A stretch of 18,503 nucleotides of DNA from Funneliformis mosseae (Eukaryota; Glomeromycota; Glomeromycetes; Glomerales; Glomeraceae), in assembly GCA_910592005.1 (NCBI GenBank), contig CAJVPP010001680.1, positions 1 through 18,503 of the forward strand, read 5' to 3'. A program made the translations under genes and the position numbers. The notes below the pieces were generated by a model. It was not told where the DNA came from. It made no database searches and saw only the letters and a program-made list of their open reading frames with translations. Positions 9,891 through 18,503 of the stretch are shown here, one piece after another (positions within the stretch are counted from its first letter, which is position 1; the number at the start of each line of letters is the position of its first letter).

Positions 9891-10523
9891 ATGCCTTTAC
9901 AATCCCGTCTTATTTCGTCGTCATCATCCCCATCTTCTCCAATCGCCATTATTCACCGCCAAAATGACGGTGAATATTGGTTTTGTTTGGAAGGTCGATA
10001 TACTCGATTCATCATCCCTACGAGTGATGATGTGTTGAGCACTTGTAGGGTGGCTAGTCGTAAGCCGCCGACCATATTCATCATTTTTCGGAACCCGGTG
10101 CAGAGATGCATGAGTGTGCTCAATAAATATGAGCGTCATCAGGTTTCGAGTATTTCTTCGAATCTTTGGAAGCATGTCAAATCCGAGCATCCCGAATTAA
10201 GGGATATTTTTCAATCTCTTTATTTGAGTACAAAAGAAAAGTGGAAAAAACGAACCCTAGTGTTCGAATTTTTTACTCCGGTGATCGGCACACGTTAGTA
10301 AATTTACTTCACTTCTCTTAATTTGAAAATTTAATTAATGAAACTAACGTCAACTATTTATATATATATGAATATAATAGCCTCTGAAAATAAAACATCC
10401 TCTACGGATGTGACATTAACATCCTCTGAAGAAACGAAAATTACGGAGGAATTATTTGAGGGTTTAGCGCACATTCCCGGGTTTAATTACCACTTGGGAA
10501 GCCCTTCCTATGAAGGGAATTAA
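9891..10523 (+). CDS. HMG-box (MATA_HMG-type) protein, two exons, 181 residues
   Basis: Coding is 9891-10293 joined to 10381-10523; the split is my inference. The box is residues 57-122 or so: RKPPTIFIIFRNPVQR, then VSSISSNLWK with Trp93, then LRDIFQSLYLSTKEKWKK. The N-terminus has a Ser/Pro-rich stretch (9-17). Without splicing, the frame stops at 10296 just after the box (135 residues). Removing a GTTAGT...TAG intron of 87 bases joins, in frame, 46 further codons to a TAA at 10521-10523. The tail is Ser/Thr/Glu-rich and ends near HLGSPSYEGN. Compared with HMG gene 1 it lacks the long acidic tail but shares the pre-box motif. A nuclear DNA-binding role is likely by family; its target and any mating function are unknown. 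It lies 4.6 kb downstream of gene 1 on the same strand. Confidence 0.8.
10294..10380 (+). other. Inferred spliceosomal intron in HMG gene 2
   Basis: The donor GTTAGT at 10294-10299 lies over the TAG stop of the exon-1 frame. A branch-point-like CTAAC is at 10334-10338 and the acceptor TAG ends at 10380. The length is 87 bases and the phase is 1, with codon C|CC across the junction. Both flanking exons stay open in the joined frame. Confidence 0.65.
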
Positions 10524-10631
10524 AACCAGACAAAAAACGAACGAAAGAAAGAAAAGATGGAGAAAAAAATTTTTCTATTATGAAATTATGATTTAAACAA
10601 TATTTTATTCATGTTTTTATTTATTTATTTA

Positions 10632-10654
10632 TTTTTTTTTTTTTAAAAAAAAAA
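10632..10654. repeat. T13-A10 homopolymer junction
   Basis: A run of 13 T followed directly by 10 A about 110 bases after the HMG gene 2 stop. It is preceded by a TTTA microsatellite. Possibly part of the 3' untranslated or polyadenylation region. Confidence 0.5.
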
Positions 10655-10672
10655 TACTATGCGTTAATATGG

Positions 10673-10704
10673 GAAATTTCCTTGGCCCCACCAAGAAAAA
10701 TTTC
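10673..10704. repeat. Bulged stem-loop downstream of HMG gene 2
   Basis: The inner stem is CTTGG (10681-10685)/CCAAG (10691-10695) around CCCCA. The outer arms are GAAATTT (10673-10679)/AAATTTC (10698-10704), separated by a 1-nt and a 2-nt bulge. It lies about 150 bases past the stop codon and may be in the 3' untranslated region. Confidence 0.4.
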
Positions 10705-12560
10705 TTTAATTTTTTTAAGTTTCATTTTCTAAAATATGACACAAAACAGGTGAAAATTAAGCATTAAGTTATTAAGAGTATTCCATATGTCATTAAGAAA
10801 TTACAAGTAAATAAAGATGAAATTATTAAAAATAACCTTTCTGAATTTTCGCACAGAAATTTGTGCATTTGTCCATAAAACGATTGATGATAAACTAGCG
10901 ATGTTACCACCAAGTTCAATGAGTATCTTTACGATCATAGAAATTGTACATAGAATTTGTTAATTTTTATATTCTTAGGTGCTTTGCATGCTCTATAATA
11001 ATTAATTTTTACGCATATGTTTTAATCTTAATTGATTTCTATAAGAAATGATTTAAACTATCTTGAATTAAATATCTATATATATAACGTCGGAAAAAGT
11101 CGGAAAAATTTTCCCGCAATTTCCAAATTTAATTTACCCGTTTACTTGTAAATAAAAAATTTATTTGTCGCACAAAATTTACTATTTCGTTCGTTTTTGA
11201 AATTTTGTAATTGAATTGTCGACATGATTCAACGTGTATTACTAATGTTTGAAAGATAAATAAATATTTTATTGTTCCTAATTTGAACGCAAGGTCTAGA
11301 ATGAAAACTTTTGACAGGTATGTCCATTCCAACAAAAAAGAACAACATTTCTCGTAAATTCATTTCTCATAAAACCTAGGATTCTTTCATAGACGTTCAT
11401 TTTTTTTGCATTATTTGGTCGTATTTCCTTTTAATAGCTTTGGCAATTTCTCAAAGTTCCTCAAATAATAATAATAATAAATCTAATCTCTAAGGAAATG
11501 CCTAGTTTAATTCTTTGAATATTTGAAAATACTGTAAACAATTGATTGTGAGTCATCTATGGAAAGAGAATTTTGTACTATCATTCATTCATTTTTAAAA
11601 TGCCTATAAAATTCGAACAATTATCGCTAGTTACGCAAATAGATTACCATTCTAGTAATGATTATCAAGATTAGTAAAGATAAAGACTCGTTCGGGGAGA
11701 TCGGTACGAATTTCTATTAATAATTTATGGATTATCACGCAACATTATGATGCAAACATCGCACCGCGGACGTCTCAACTTCGTTTAATCATGTTAATTT
11801 TAAATCGGTTGACGCTGTTTTTGGATTTGTGTGAATTGTGTACGCTCTCCATATTTCAAATGAATGTCACATTACTAGTCAGGTGAAGGTAAACGCATCA
11901 GATGAATTAATTCTTAAAGATCACATGATTGGTTACCATATCATATTTATTTGAGATTGTTCAATAGAACATTGAAAAGTCTTTTATATTAGAAGCGAGT
12001 ATATAAAGAATTTATAGCTTTGAAGGGTAATAATATCTTTACCAGTTCGCGTAGAAATTTACTTCACCAATCAAGAATAAATAATGATATTTCAAAATGT
12101 TCACGCCTTGCAAACTACAGTATTTATTTTTCTTTGCAAACAGAATGTATGAACACAGTGGTTGATTTCAAATGTGAAAATTTAATAATTCTTTTGTCAT
12201 TTTGAATAACAAATAGAAATTTAGGTAACGAAAGTAGTGGCTTTAAACTTACAATTGGTGTTGTGATCGTTACTTAAGCATTACGCTGATCTTACACCAA
12301 ATTCACATAACACTGCGGACTTCATGTAGTCAATTCATTAGGTCTAATTATCGCCCATAATGATAAAGTTATTTGTTATTTATTTATTTATTTATTTTTG
12401 AAAAATTATACGTAACATTAATAATGAAAAGAAATTTACCACGCGAATTCAAGAATTCGCCACTTCATATATAATTTTACGTATCTTGCATTTTAGGGGG
12501 ACAATTGAGCTTTAGCATTAGTGGTCAATATAATGTTTTACTAATTATTTATCTTGTAAA
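10705..12560. other. Intergenic, no gene recognised
   Basis: Short frames at 11129-11335 (minus) and 12020-12205 (plus) have no recognisable domain and ordinary AT-driven composition. Microsatellites are present: AAT repeats at about 11463-11481 and TTAT repeats at about 12376-12399. A GAATTCAAGAATTC dyad lies at about 12445-12458. G+C is moderate here and drops sharply at the right boundary. Confidence 0.5.
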
Positions 12561-13993
12561 CGTAGGTTGGCAAAGTAAAAAATAATTTTTATTTTTTATA
12601 TAAAATTTTAGTAATATTTTATCTTTTTAATAATGATTATAAATAAATTCATTTGTTAATTTAAAATAAAAAATTTATCTATTAATTAAAATTTTACTTG
12701 AACTTTAAATATAAGATTGTTATAATTAAAAAATATTATACTATAAATAAATAAAATATGAATAATCTATTTACCAATATTGATATTATATAAAATCAAT
12801 CCTATTATATCACAAAGAATCAATAAAGATTAATATTATCAACATTATTAATATTTTTAACTTATTTAACATTTTTGTTTTATTATATTTATTTTATATA
12901 TTATTATTATTTATTTAATATTATTATTTAAATTATATTTACTATTTATATTTATTTTAACATTATAATTTAGTTTATATAAAACAATAATTTTTTAATT
13001 TATATTTTTTTTAGTTAATTTATATTAAACAGTTTAGTATAAAACATAATAATCATATAGTAAATTCACTTTATACTAAATTAAATTTTCTAAAATAACA
13101 GATTCTTTATATTTAGAGTTAATTATATTATCTTTCTTATTAATATTTAGAAATATTACTAATATCTATGCTATATTATTAGTATATATTATTATTATTA
13201 TTATTATTATCAATAGTATACTAGATATAATTATAACTATTAATCTTTTTTAATTGTATTTTATTATAAATAAGATCTAAAAATACTTTGAAAAAGAGTA
13301 TGATTAAGAGTTCAATATTTAATACAATTTATATTTAATAATAATAATAAATAAAGATATTATTTGTAAATATAAAATATACATAATTTTATTTTTATTA
13401 ATCAAATAAACTCTCTAATTAATATTGTATCAATATTCTAAAATTATTATTTAATAATTTTCTGAATATTATTTATTGGTTAAAATCAAAAAAATCAGAT
13501 ATATGATAAATCAAGCTAAAATCAACCTAAAATTGATAAATTATCAAAAACTAGTTAACTGATATATATCAAAAATCAGTTAAAATTAGCTAAATTTGAT
13601 ATATCTTATTTATAGCCAATTGATATCTAATTGACATCTAATTAATATATATTGAAAATTAGCTAAAATATATTAAAATAAAATAAAATAAAATTCAAAA
13701 GAAAATATAATAAATATTTTATATTTTAAATCATAAAATTCATATTAAATACATTTAATTTATTTTTAAAAACAATATTTTTTTTAGATTAACAGCTAAA
13801 TTAATACTTTAAATTGAAAATTTTAGATTATCTAAAAATTTCAATCATTTTAAATAAATAATATTTGTATTATTTAATTAAAATGATATTTTATTATTTA
13901 TTTGAATTATTATTCCAATTAAATAATATTTTTATTATTCTTTTAAAACAATAATTTCTATCATTAAAAATGAATGATATTTATATTATTTAA

Positions 13994-14019
13994 TTGAAAT
14001 GATATTTTTATCATTTCAA
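13994..14019. repeat. Perfect 11-bp-arm hairpin
   Basis: TTGAAATGATA (13994-14004) and TATCATTTCAA (14009-14019) pair exactly around TTTT. It sits inside the ultra-AT-rich block among diverged copies of the same words. Confidence 0.6.
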
Positions 14020-14272
14020 ATGAACAATTTATATTGTTTTTTTAAAACAATAATTTCTATAATTTCAAATAAAATTATTTATAATAATTTTATTGATATT
14101 ATTATTTTGATAAATTGTTTTTAATTTACTTTAATTTTTATATTATTTTAATATATTTTCTGATTTACTATTTGAGTTTATTTCTAGCATATATAAGAAT
14201 ATTTATATAAATAAATTTAATTTTTTTAATTATTTATTTTTTATAAAATTATAAAAATTGCTTTTAACTATC

Positions 14273-14562
14273 AAAATCAGATGAAAAAAAAGCTGAAATT
14301 TAAGTTAAATTTTATTAATAAACTAGTCAACTTTTTCAAATAATAAACTGATTTTTTTTTTACTTTTTATAATAGAAATAAAACTATAATAATACTTTTA
14401 ATTATCAAGAAAAATTAAAACTTAAATTAAATTTTAATTAATTTATTAAATAATAAACTGATATTTTAAATTACCAAAAATTAAAATCAGCTGAAAAAAA
14501 GAATTGAAATATAAGTTAAATTTTATTAATTATTTAGTTAACTTTTTAAATAATAAATTATT
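14273..14562 (+). repeat. Direct repeat of ~80 bp, 210 bp apart, with a weaker middle copy
   Basis: 14273-14352 and 14483-14562 share AAAATCAG, TGAAAAAAA, AAGTTAAATTTTATTAAT and an AACTTTTT-AAATAATAAA end with scattered differences. A third, weaker copy lies between them (about 14398-14468). This suggests a decayed tandem array or the terminal repeats of a small element. Confidence 0.5.
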
Positions 14563-15289
14563 ATGCAATATTATTCTGTATCATAATCTGATTGATAAAT
14601 AAATTTGTAAATTTGTTTATTATCAATTTTATATTATATAAATATTATTAGCTATTAAAAATGATTCTTATAATTATTTTCAAATTTCAATTGAATTATA
14701 ACTTAATAGTATCATAAAAAAATTTAATTACATCACAAGTTGTAACTCAATTATACTATTATTATACATATTTTTATTAGTCATATTATTAAAATTAACC
14801 TAAGTTATTATCAAAATTATACTTTAATTAAAAAAGTTTCTTTTCCCTAGTTTATAATAAAAAAAAATGATTTAATGGAAAAAGAATAAATTTTTATTTT
14901 TTATTATTTTATTTATTATTTTTTATTTATTAAATAATTCAGAAAATTTTTAAAAAAAAAATGAATTATATTTTTATTATTTTTTTTTTTGATAATAGTA
15001 TTAGTTTAGAATAAAGCGAAGGACTTTCACATACTAACTACATGTTACTTAAGATATTTCATTATCTATTTACTCATAATTTAAGCAGATTGTGATTGAT
15101 CATATTATTACATCTTGTTTAAATAAAGTAATTATTCTTGTGCTATAAAATAAACAAAATAAATAAATAAATAAATTTAAAATAAAATAAAATAAATAAA
15201 TAAATTACACTAAATTATTTTATTTATGACTACTATATTTATAAACAACAAAAAATACATGAAAAGTTTATTATTTTTTCTTATGATAA

Positions 15290-16640
15290 CAAAATAAACA
15301 CTTTTCTTTGAGCTTCTTTTCTTGTAACCTTCTGCAAATCTTTATACGCTAGAGCCTCTTAAAGAAGAAGTAGTTGAAGCAGATATCATTAAATAAATTA
15401 GCTTAAAAAGTTGTAACAAATGAAAGACCTACTATAAACTCTTTGTTTCTAAGATCTATTTTAGTCTTTAATAGGGTAAATCCTGACTCTTATATACTGT
15501 AATTGCTAAATAAGACATATTGGTACCTAAAGTCAAGAAAACTGTATTTCAGATTTACTTTTTTAAATACATTTAATAGATATAATCAGAATGATATTGA
15601 CTCCCTTAGTTATTGTAATAATAGGTCTCTTATATTAGTCAAAACTGATAAAAACTGTTGTAGAAATAAAGGTGGACCCTGCTTCTTATATATAATATCT
15701 TATATTATATCTATTAAGCCATTAACTAATCTATACTTAGTCTAAAATTAGTTTTTAACATGATGCAGCAATCCTTCACCAGTAATAACTGAACCTCAAG
15801 ACCTTTCATCATATATGAAGCAGCTTTTTTAGTCTCTTTACCTCTAAAATGTGATGTAAGGATTTTAGCTACTGGCCTATTCAATGAGATAAGCATCTTA
15901 ATATTAACTCTATCTATATCAATTTATTTTATTAATATTAATATGGCATCTGAAAATTGATCTTACTTTATTCTATTGAGATTATTTTTGAAGCATATAC
16001 AGAGTTTTTTCTAATCTTCTAATGTGCATTTTCCATCTCATAGTCTCAAGATTAACTTTCTAAAGCCCTGTTATTCTTTTGAATTATCTGATTGCCTTTG
16101 AATAATATTAAGTTTATATACCTTTCTGAAATATTTGTATGTTACAATATCATTATTTAAAATAATATCGTATATTATGTTGTTAGTATATATAGGCATG
16201 TTATGCACAAGAAAAAGTTGTCTAAAATCACCAAATATTATGATGGATCTTCTGCCAGAAAGTTTGTTTATGTATTCAAAAAATACTTATCTTAACCAAA
16301 TGTTAATTAATTTGAGTATTCAACATCCTACTATACTATTTTCATCAATAATAAGGTATATAACATTTAGTAATCATTCTTGTAATTATTTTAATTGCTT
16401 ATTATCTAATTCAAGATTCTTAGTATTATATAAAAATATAGAAAGCATTGAGTAAATAGTTGTACTATTAATATTAAAAGCTATAACTTCCATAAGTACG
16501 ATTATAAGAACTGAAAGTTTCAATCAACTTTCTTCTATCACTTAAAATAATTTATGAATTACTCTAATGAGATAAGATTTACCTATTTCCTGCTGTTTTC
16601 ATTACTATAATTCTTAAAGACTTAACTTGATTACCCTCGA
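15290..16640 (-). pseudogene. PIF1-type helicase remnant (Helitron-like or PIF1-family repeat)
   Basis: Read on the minus strand, helicase motifs appear in order through many stops and frame changes. GNQVKSLRIIVMKTAG (from 16635) runs into GKSYLIRVIHK (about 16551-16583), the Walker A region, with one extra base between them. AFNINSTTIYSMLS (about 16440-16483) matches the motif Ia region, IDE (16341-16349) is the Walker B acidic pair, and FGDFRQL (16215-16235) is motif III. SLNRPVAKILTSHF (about 15840-15890), LAITVYKSQ (15483-15509) and KIDLRNKEFIVGLSF (about 15421-15470) are C-terminal. An intact protein would be an ATP-dependent 5'-3' DNA helicase. This copy lacks any N-terminal (Rep) part and begins right at the ATPase core. 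It cannot be functional. The family call is strong; its exact element of origin is not. Confidence 0.85.
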
Positions 16641-16645
16641 GTCAA

Positions 16646-18352
16646 AATCTTATAAGTCTTGAAAGACTATATAATCATTTTATCTGAAATTCTTTTCCAA
16701 GTATATTTGACCTATTCACAAATATCAGATAACCTAGCATAATAAAGGTTTTTTGATATGATTACTTTTGTATTATCTCCTACCATCCAGATATATTATT
16801 CTTTATGAAGATTATCTTTAAATAGATTATTAATTATTATATCAGATGGTTAACATATGCTAGTTAAACCACTTAGAATAATCACTAAATTGATACTATT
16901 ATCATGAAACTTAGTTTTAACTGAATCTTTAAGATGTTTTTAGAAAGAATTATATATCAATATTGTTAAAACGTTATTGATTATTAGATTATCATTAATG
17001 TAATTAACATATTTCTTTATTAAATCAGTATCTATCTATCTATTTTTCTAAAATCAAAAAATGATATTAGATTAAAACTGTTTATCATGTGATAGTTATT
17101 TACCTTTAAAAATGCAAATTAGCAAAAATTTTATTTTATCTATAGAATAAATTTAAATAAAAATAAAGTTAAAAGAAAAAAAAACTGTTAAATAAAACTT
17201 TACTTGTAATATATGTTAAGATAACCGTAAATCAGTTTTTTTTATTGCTAATGCTACAAAATATGAATTGTTTTTTTACCTAAAATATTGATTGTAAAGT
17301 TTTCTGCTATATCAAATCAGACAGGAGTTTCATCTATATTTAAAATGTTGGATAATTTAAATAATTTTTAGATTTTAAGGTTAATGATAAACTGATGAAA
17401 ATTTTCTAATAACTTAGCAGTTAATGATGAAAGCTTTTGTATCAATACTGTTAAGATAGATTAAATCTTTTCATAAATGCAAAAATCCAACTATTTGATA
17501 TTTTAAATTCATTTGTTAAATATCTATAAAGATTTATTATAGTAGATTCTTTTAAAATATCTAGCATCTTAATTCATATGATAGTATTGTTAAGCCTAAA
17601 CACTACGTCATTAGAATAATAAAGCTTATTTGCTAACAGGGAGTTTAAGTAGTAAACTCTGAAAGAAATAAACACAAATTTATTTAAGTTGAAGGGTCAG
17701 GTCATCTTTATTGATGATCTATGTTTTAAGGAATTAGATATTGACAAAGATATAGTTTTTATGTTGTTAAGATTATACTTTATTAATTGTATGATTGAAA
17801 CTTGTTAGTTTGTCAAGGCGACAATACAGGATATTTATATAAAATACAATTATAAGATAGAGATAATAAATATAATAGTGAAAGTAAATATAACTATAAT
17901 AATAAATATAATAAATAAATAATGATAAACGTTATAATAATAAAAATGAATATCACAATGATAGCTATAATAGCAGTGAAATTAGTAAAAATGGTGATCA
18001 CAATTTTCCTGGTGATCATTGGTGACGTTAACAGCATATATAATACCCAAACTCTGCTTCTTTTACTCAATAATTCAATTGTATAGTTTTTTTTGGCTTC
18101 TTAGTAAAAGTTTTTTCAGCTAGAATCTATTTGTTTGCAATTTTAGTTTAGTTCTTTAAACTATTTTTCATTTGAATTAATCCAGCGACTAATTATACTT
18201 TTATTAAATTTAATAGTATTTGCCATTCTAATTATTCCATTTTTCTTAGCATAAGTAATAATTTGTTTCTTTTACTCAATAGAATATGAATTGCAGCTTC
18301 ATTTGAGATTTTTAATTAATAGATATTTGTTTTTTTTTAATTTTATGGTAAC
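16646..18352 (-). pseudogene. pogo/CENP-B-type DDE transposase remnant, split by an insertion
   Basis: Minus strand, N to C. The helix-turn-helix region includes QIITYAKKNG (near 18240-18275) and FNKSIISRWIN (18176-18210). A segment ending in SLGIIYA reaches about 18034. After a 446-bp insertion the frame resumes with IKMLDILKES, then FKISNSWIFAFMKRFNL (CENP-B-type second helix-turn-helix, about 17455-17505). NIDETPV carries the first catalytic Asp (codon 17332-17334). The second site, in NSF*KHLKDSV, reads Asn (codon 16949-16951). The third Asp is in PSDIIINNLFKDNL (codon 16841-16843). Exactly 35 residues lie between the second and third sites. It ends at SFKTYKI (16646-16666). Without the insertion, coding is about 1.25 kb, near the usual length for the family. 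Many stops, mostly at expected Trp, Gln or Arg positions, show that it is dead. Confidence 0.85.
17588..18033. mobile_element. 446-bp nested insertion, solo-LTR-like or short TIR element
   Basis: It begins TGTTAAGCC and ends GTGACGTTAACA, so the six terminal bases are inverted (TGTTAA/TTAACA) and the ends are TG...CA, as in LTRs. Flanks GTAT (17584-17587) and GCAT (18034-18037) look like a 4-bp target duplication with one change. Removing the insert and one flank joins the transposase frame exactly (Tyr-Ala-Ile-Ile-stop-Ile-Lys-Met). Inside are a TATA-like TTTATATAAAATA (17834-17846) and an AAT/ATA-rich tract (about 17865-17990). It encodes no protein. Confidence 0.7.
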
Positions 18353-18353
18353 A

Positions 18354-18426
18354 TATTAAATTTAAAATAAGTTTAAAAATAAGTTTATAATTGATTATAC
18401 ATAATTTATTGATTGTAATATCACGT
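18354..18426. other. AT-rich flank between transposase start and second insertion
   Basis: 73 bases of A/T-rich sequence containing AATAAGTTTA-type words twice (around 18366 and 18380). I see no pogo terminal inverted repeat here. Confidence 0.35.
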
Positions 18427-18503
18427 TGTTAAGCCTAAACACTACGTCGTTAGGATAACAAAGCTTATTTGCTAACAGGGAGTTTAAATGGTAAACTATG
18501 AAA
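18427..18503 (+). mobile_element. Start of a second copy of the 446-bp element, cut by the window edge
   Basis: The last 77 bases of the window match 17588-17664 with 6 mismatches (about 92% identity), five of them transitions. Similarity starts sharply at TGTTAAG and not before it, so this is an independent insertion of the same family. Its other end lies outside the window. Confidence 0.75.

Larger units (their letters stand above)
12560..15280. other. Ultra-AT-rich block with decayed repeats, no gene
   Basis: Two 60-base lines counted by hand, 12601-12660 and 13801-13860, have 5 and 6 G+C bases, about 10%. No ORF of note exists on either strand. It contains ATT repeats (about 13188-13210), a TAGCTAA-rich foldback (about 13500-13680), a perfect hairpin at 13994-14019, a pair of 20-mers opening TTTTAAAACAATAATTTC 99 bp apart (13941, 14040), a ~80-bp direct repeat (14273/14483) and AAAT repeats (15157-15205). 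It is probably old repeat DNA worn down by C-to-T changes. Confidence 0.6.

Noticed and set aside
9757..10190. Frames 9757-10038 (plus) and 9924-10190 (minus)
   Set aside because: They overlap HMG gene 2 out of frame. The first runs through T-runs and the promoter; neither has a recognisable domain.
12560..15280. Mitochondrial DNA inserted in the nucleus, suggested by extreme AT content
   Set aside because: No mitochondrial gene, tRNA or intron motif was seen, and the block runs into nuclear transposon remnants with similar decay.
15503..16455. Plus-strand open frames at 15503-15745 and 16135-16455
   Set aside because: They lie antisense to the helicase remnant, whose motifs are clear on the minus strand; the first also starts at TTG.
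17588..18503. One ~839-bp tandem unit or a compact LTR pair with 17588 and 18427 as the two LTR starts
   Set aside because: Transposase N-terminal homology occupies 18034-18352, so the space between is not an LTR body. Two separate insertions explain it better.
1..18503. tRNA, rRNA or CRISPR features
   Set aside because: No A/B-box pair with a cloverleaf, no rRNA-like conserved block and no regularly spaced repeat-spacer array was found; the repeats seen are tandem or terminal.

Overview
The window looks like nuclear DNA of an arbuscular mycorrhizal fungus (Glomeromycotina, most like Rhizophagus). This is inferred from three things: extreme AT-richness with long homopolymer runs, two HMG-box genes of the MATA_HMG type that is greatly expanded in these fungi, and decayed pogo-type transposase and PIF1-type helicase copies of kinds common in their repeats. 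I could not run a search, so the genus is a best guess.

Layout. 1-960 is AT-rich DNA holding a compact MITE-like element (195-960) with perfect 26-bp terminal inverted repeats flanked by TA. 961-4256 is intergenic, with only weak ORFs and one possible decayed MITE. 4257-5283 holds a TATA box and an uninterrupted 305-codon HMG-box gene on the plus strand. 5284-9855 is a 4.5-kb spacer with no convincing gene but several well-formed dyads, including a GATA-motif cluster and a perfect 11-bp-arm palindrome. 9856-10523 holds a second plus-strand HMG-box gene; I infer one 87-nt intron, giving 181 residues. 10524-12560 is intergenic.

From about 12560 the composition changes abruptly. 12560-15280 is about 10% G+C where I counted it, with tandem and inverted repeats and no gene. 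15290-18352 (minus strand) carries two abutting, heavily mutated coding remnants. A pogo/CENP-B-type DDE transposase comes first in the coding direction and is followed within about 10 bp by a PIF1-type helicase. The transposase remnant is split by a 446-bp insertion with TGTTAA/TTAACA ends (17588-18033). The first 77 bases of a second copy of that element reach the right window edge.

Functionally, the two HMG-box proteins are the only probably intact genes. They share an N-terminal extension motif and are likely divergent paralogues acting as nuclear DNA-binding regulators. The right third is a transposon graveyard whose stop codons look like products of C-to-T/G-to-A decay.
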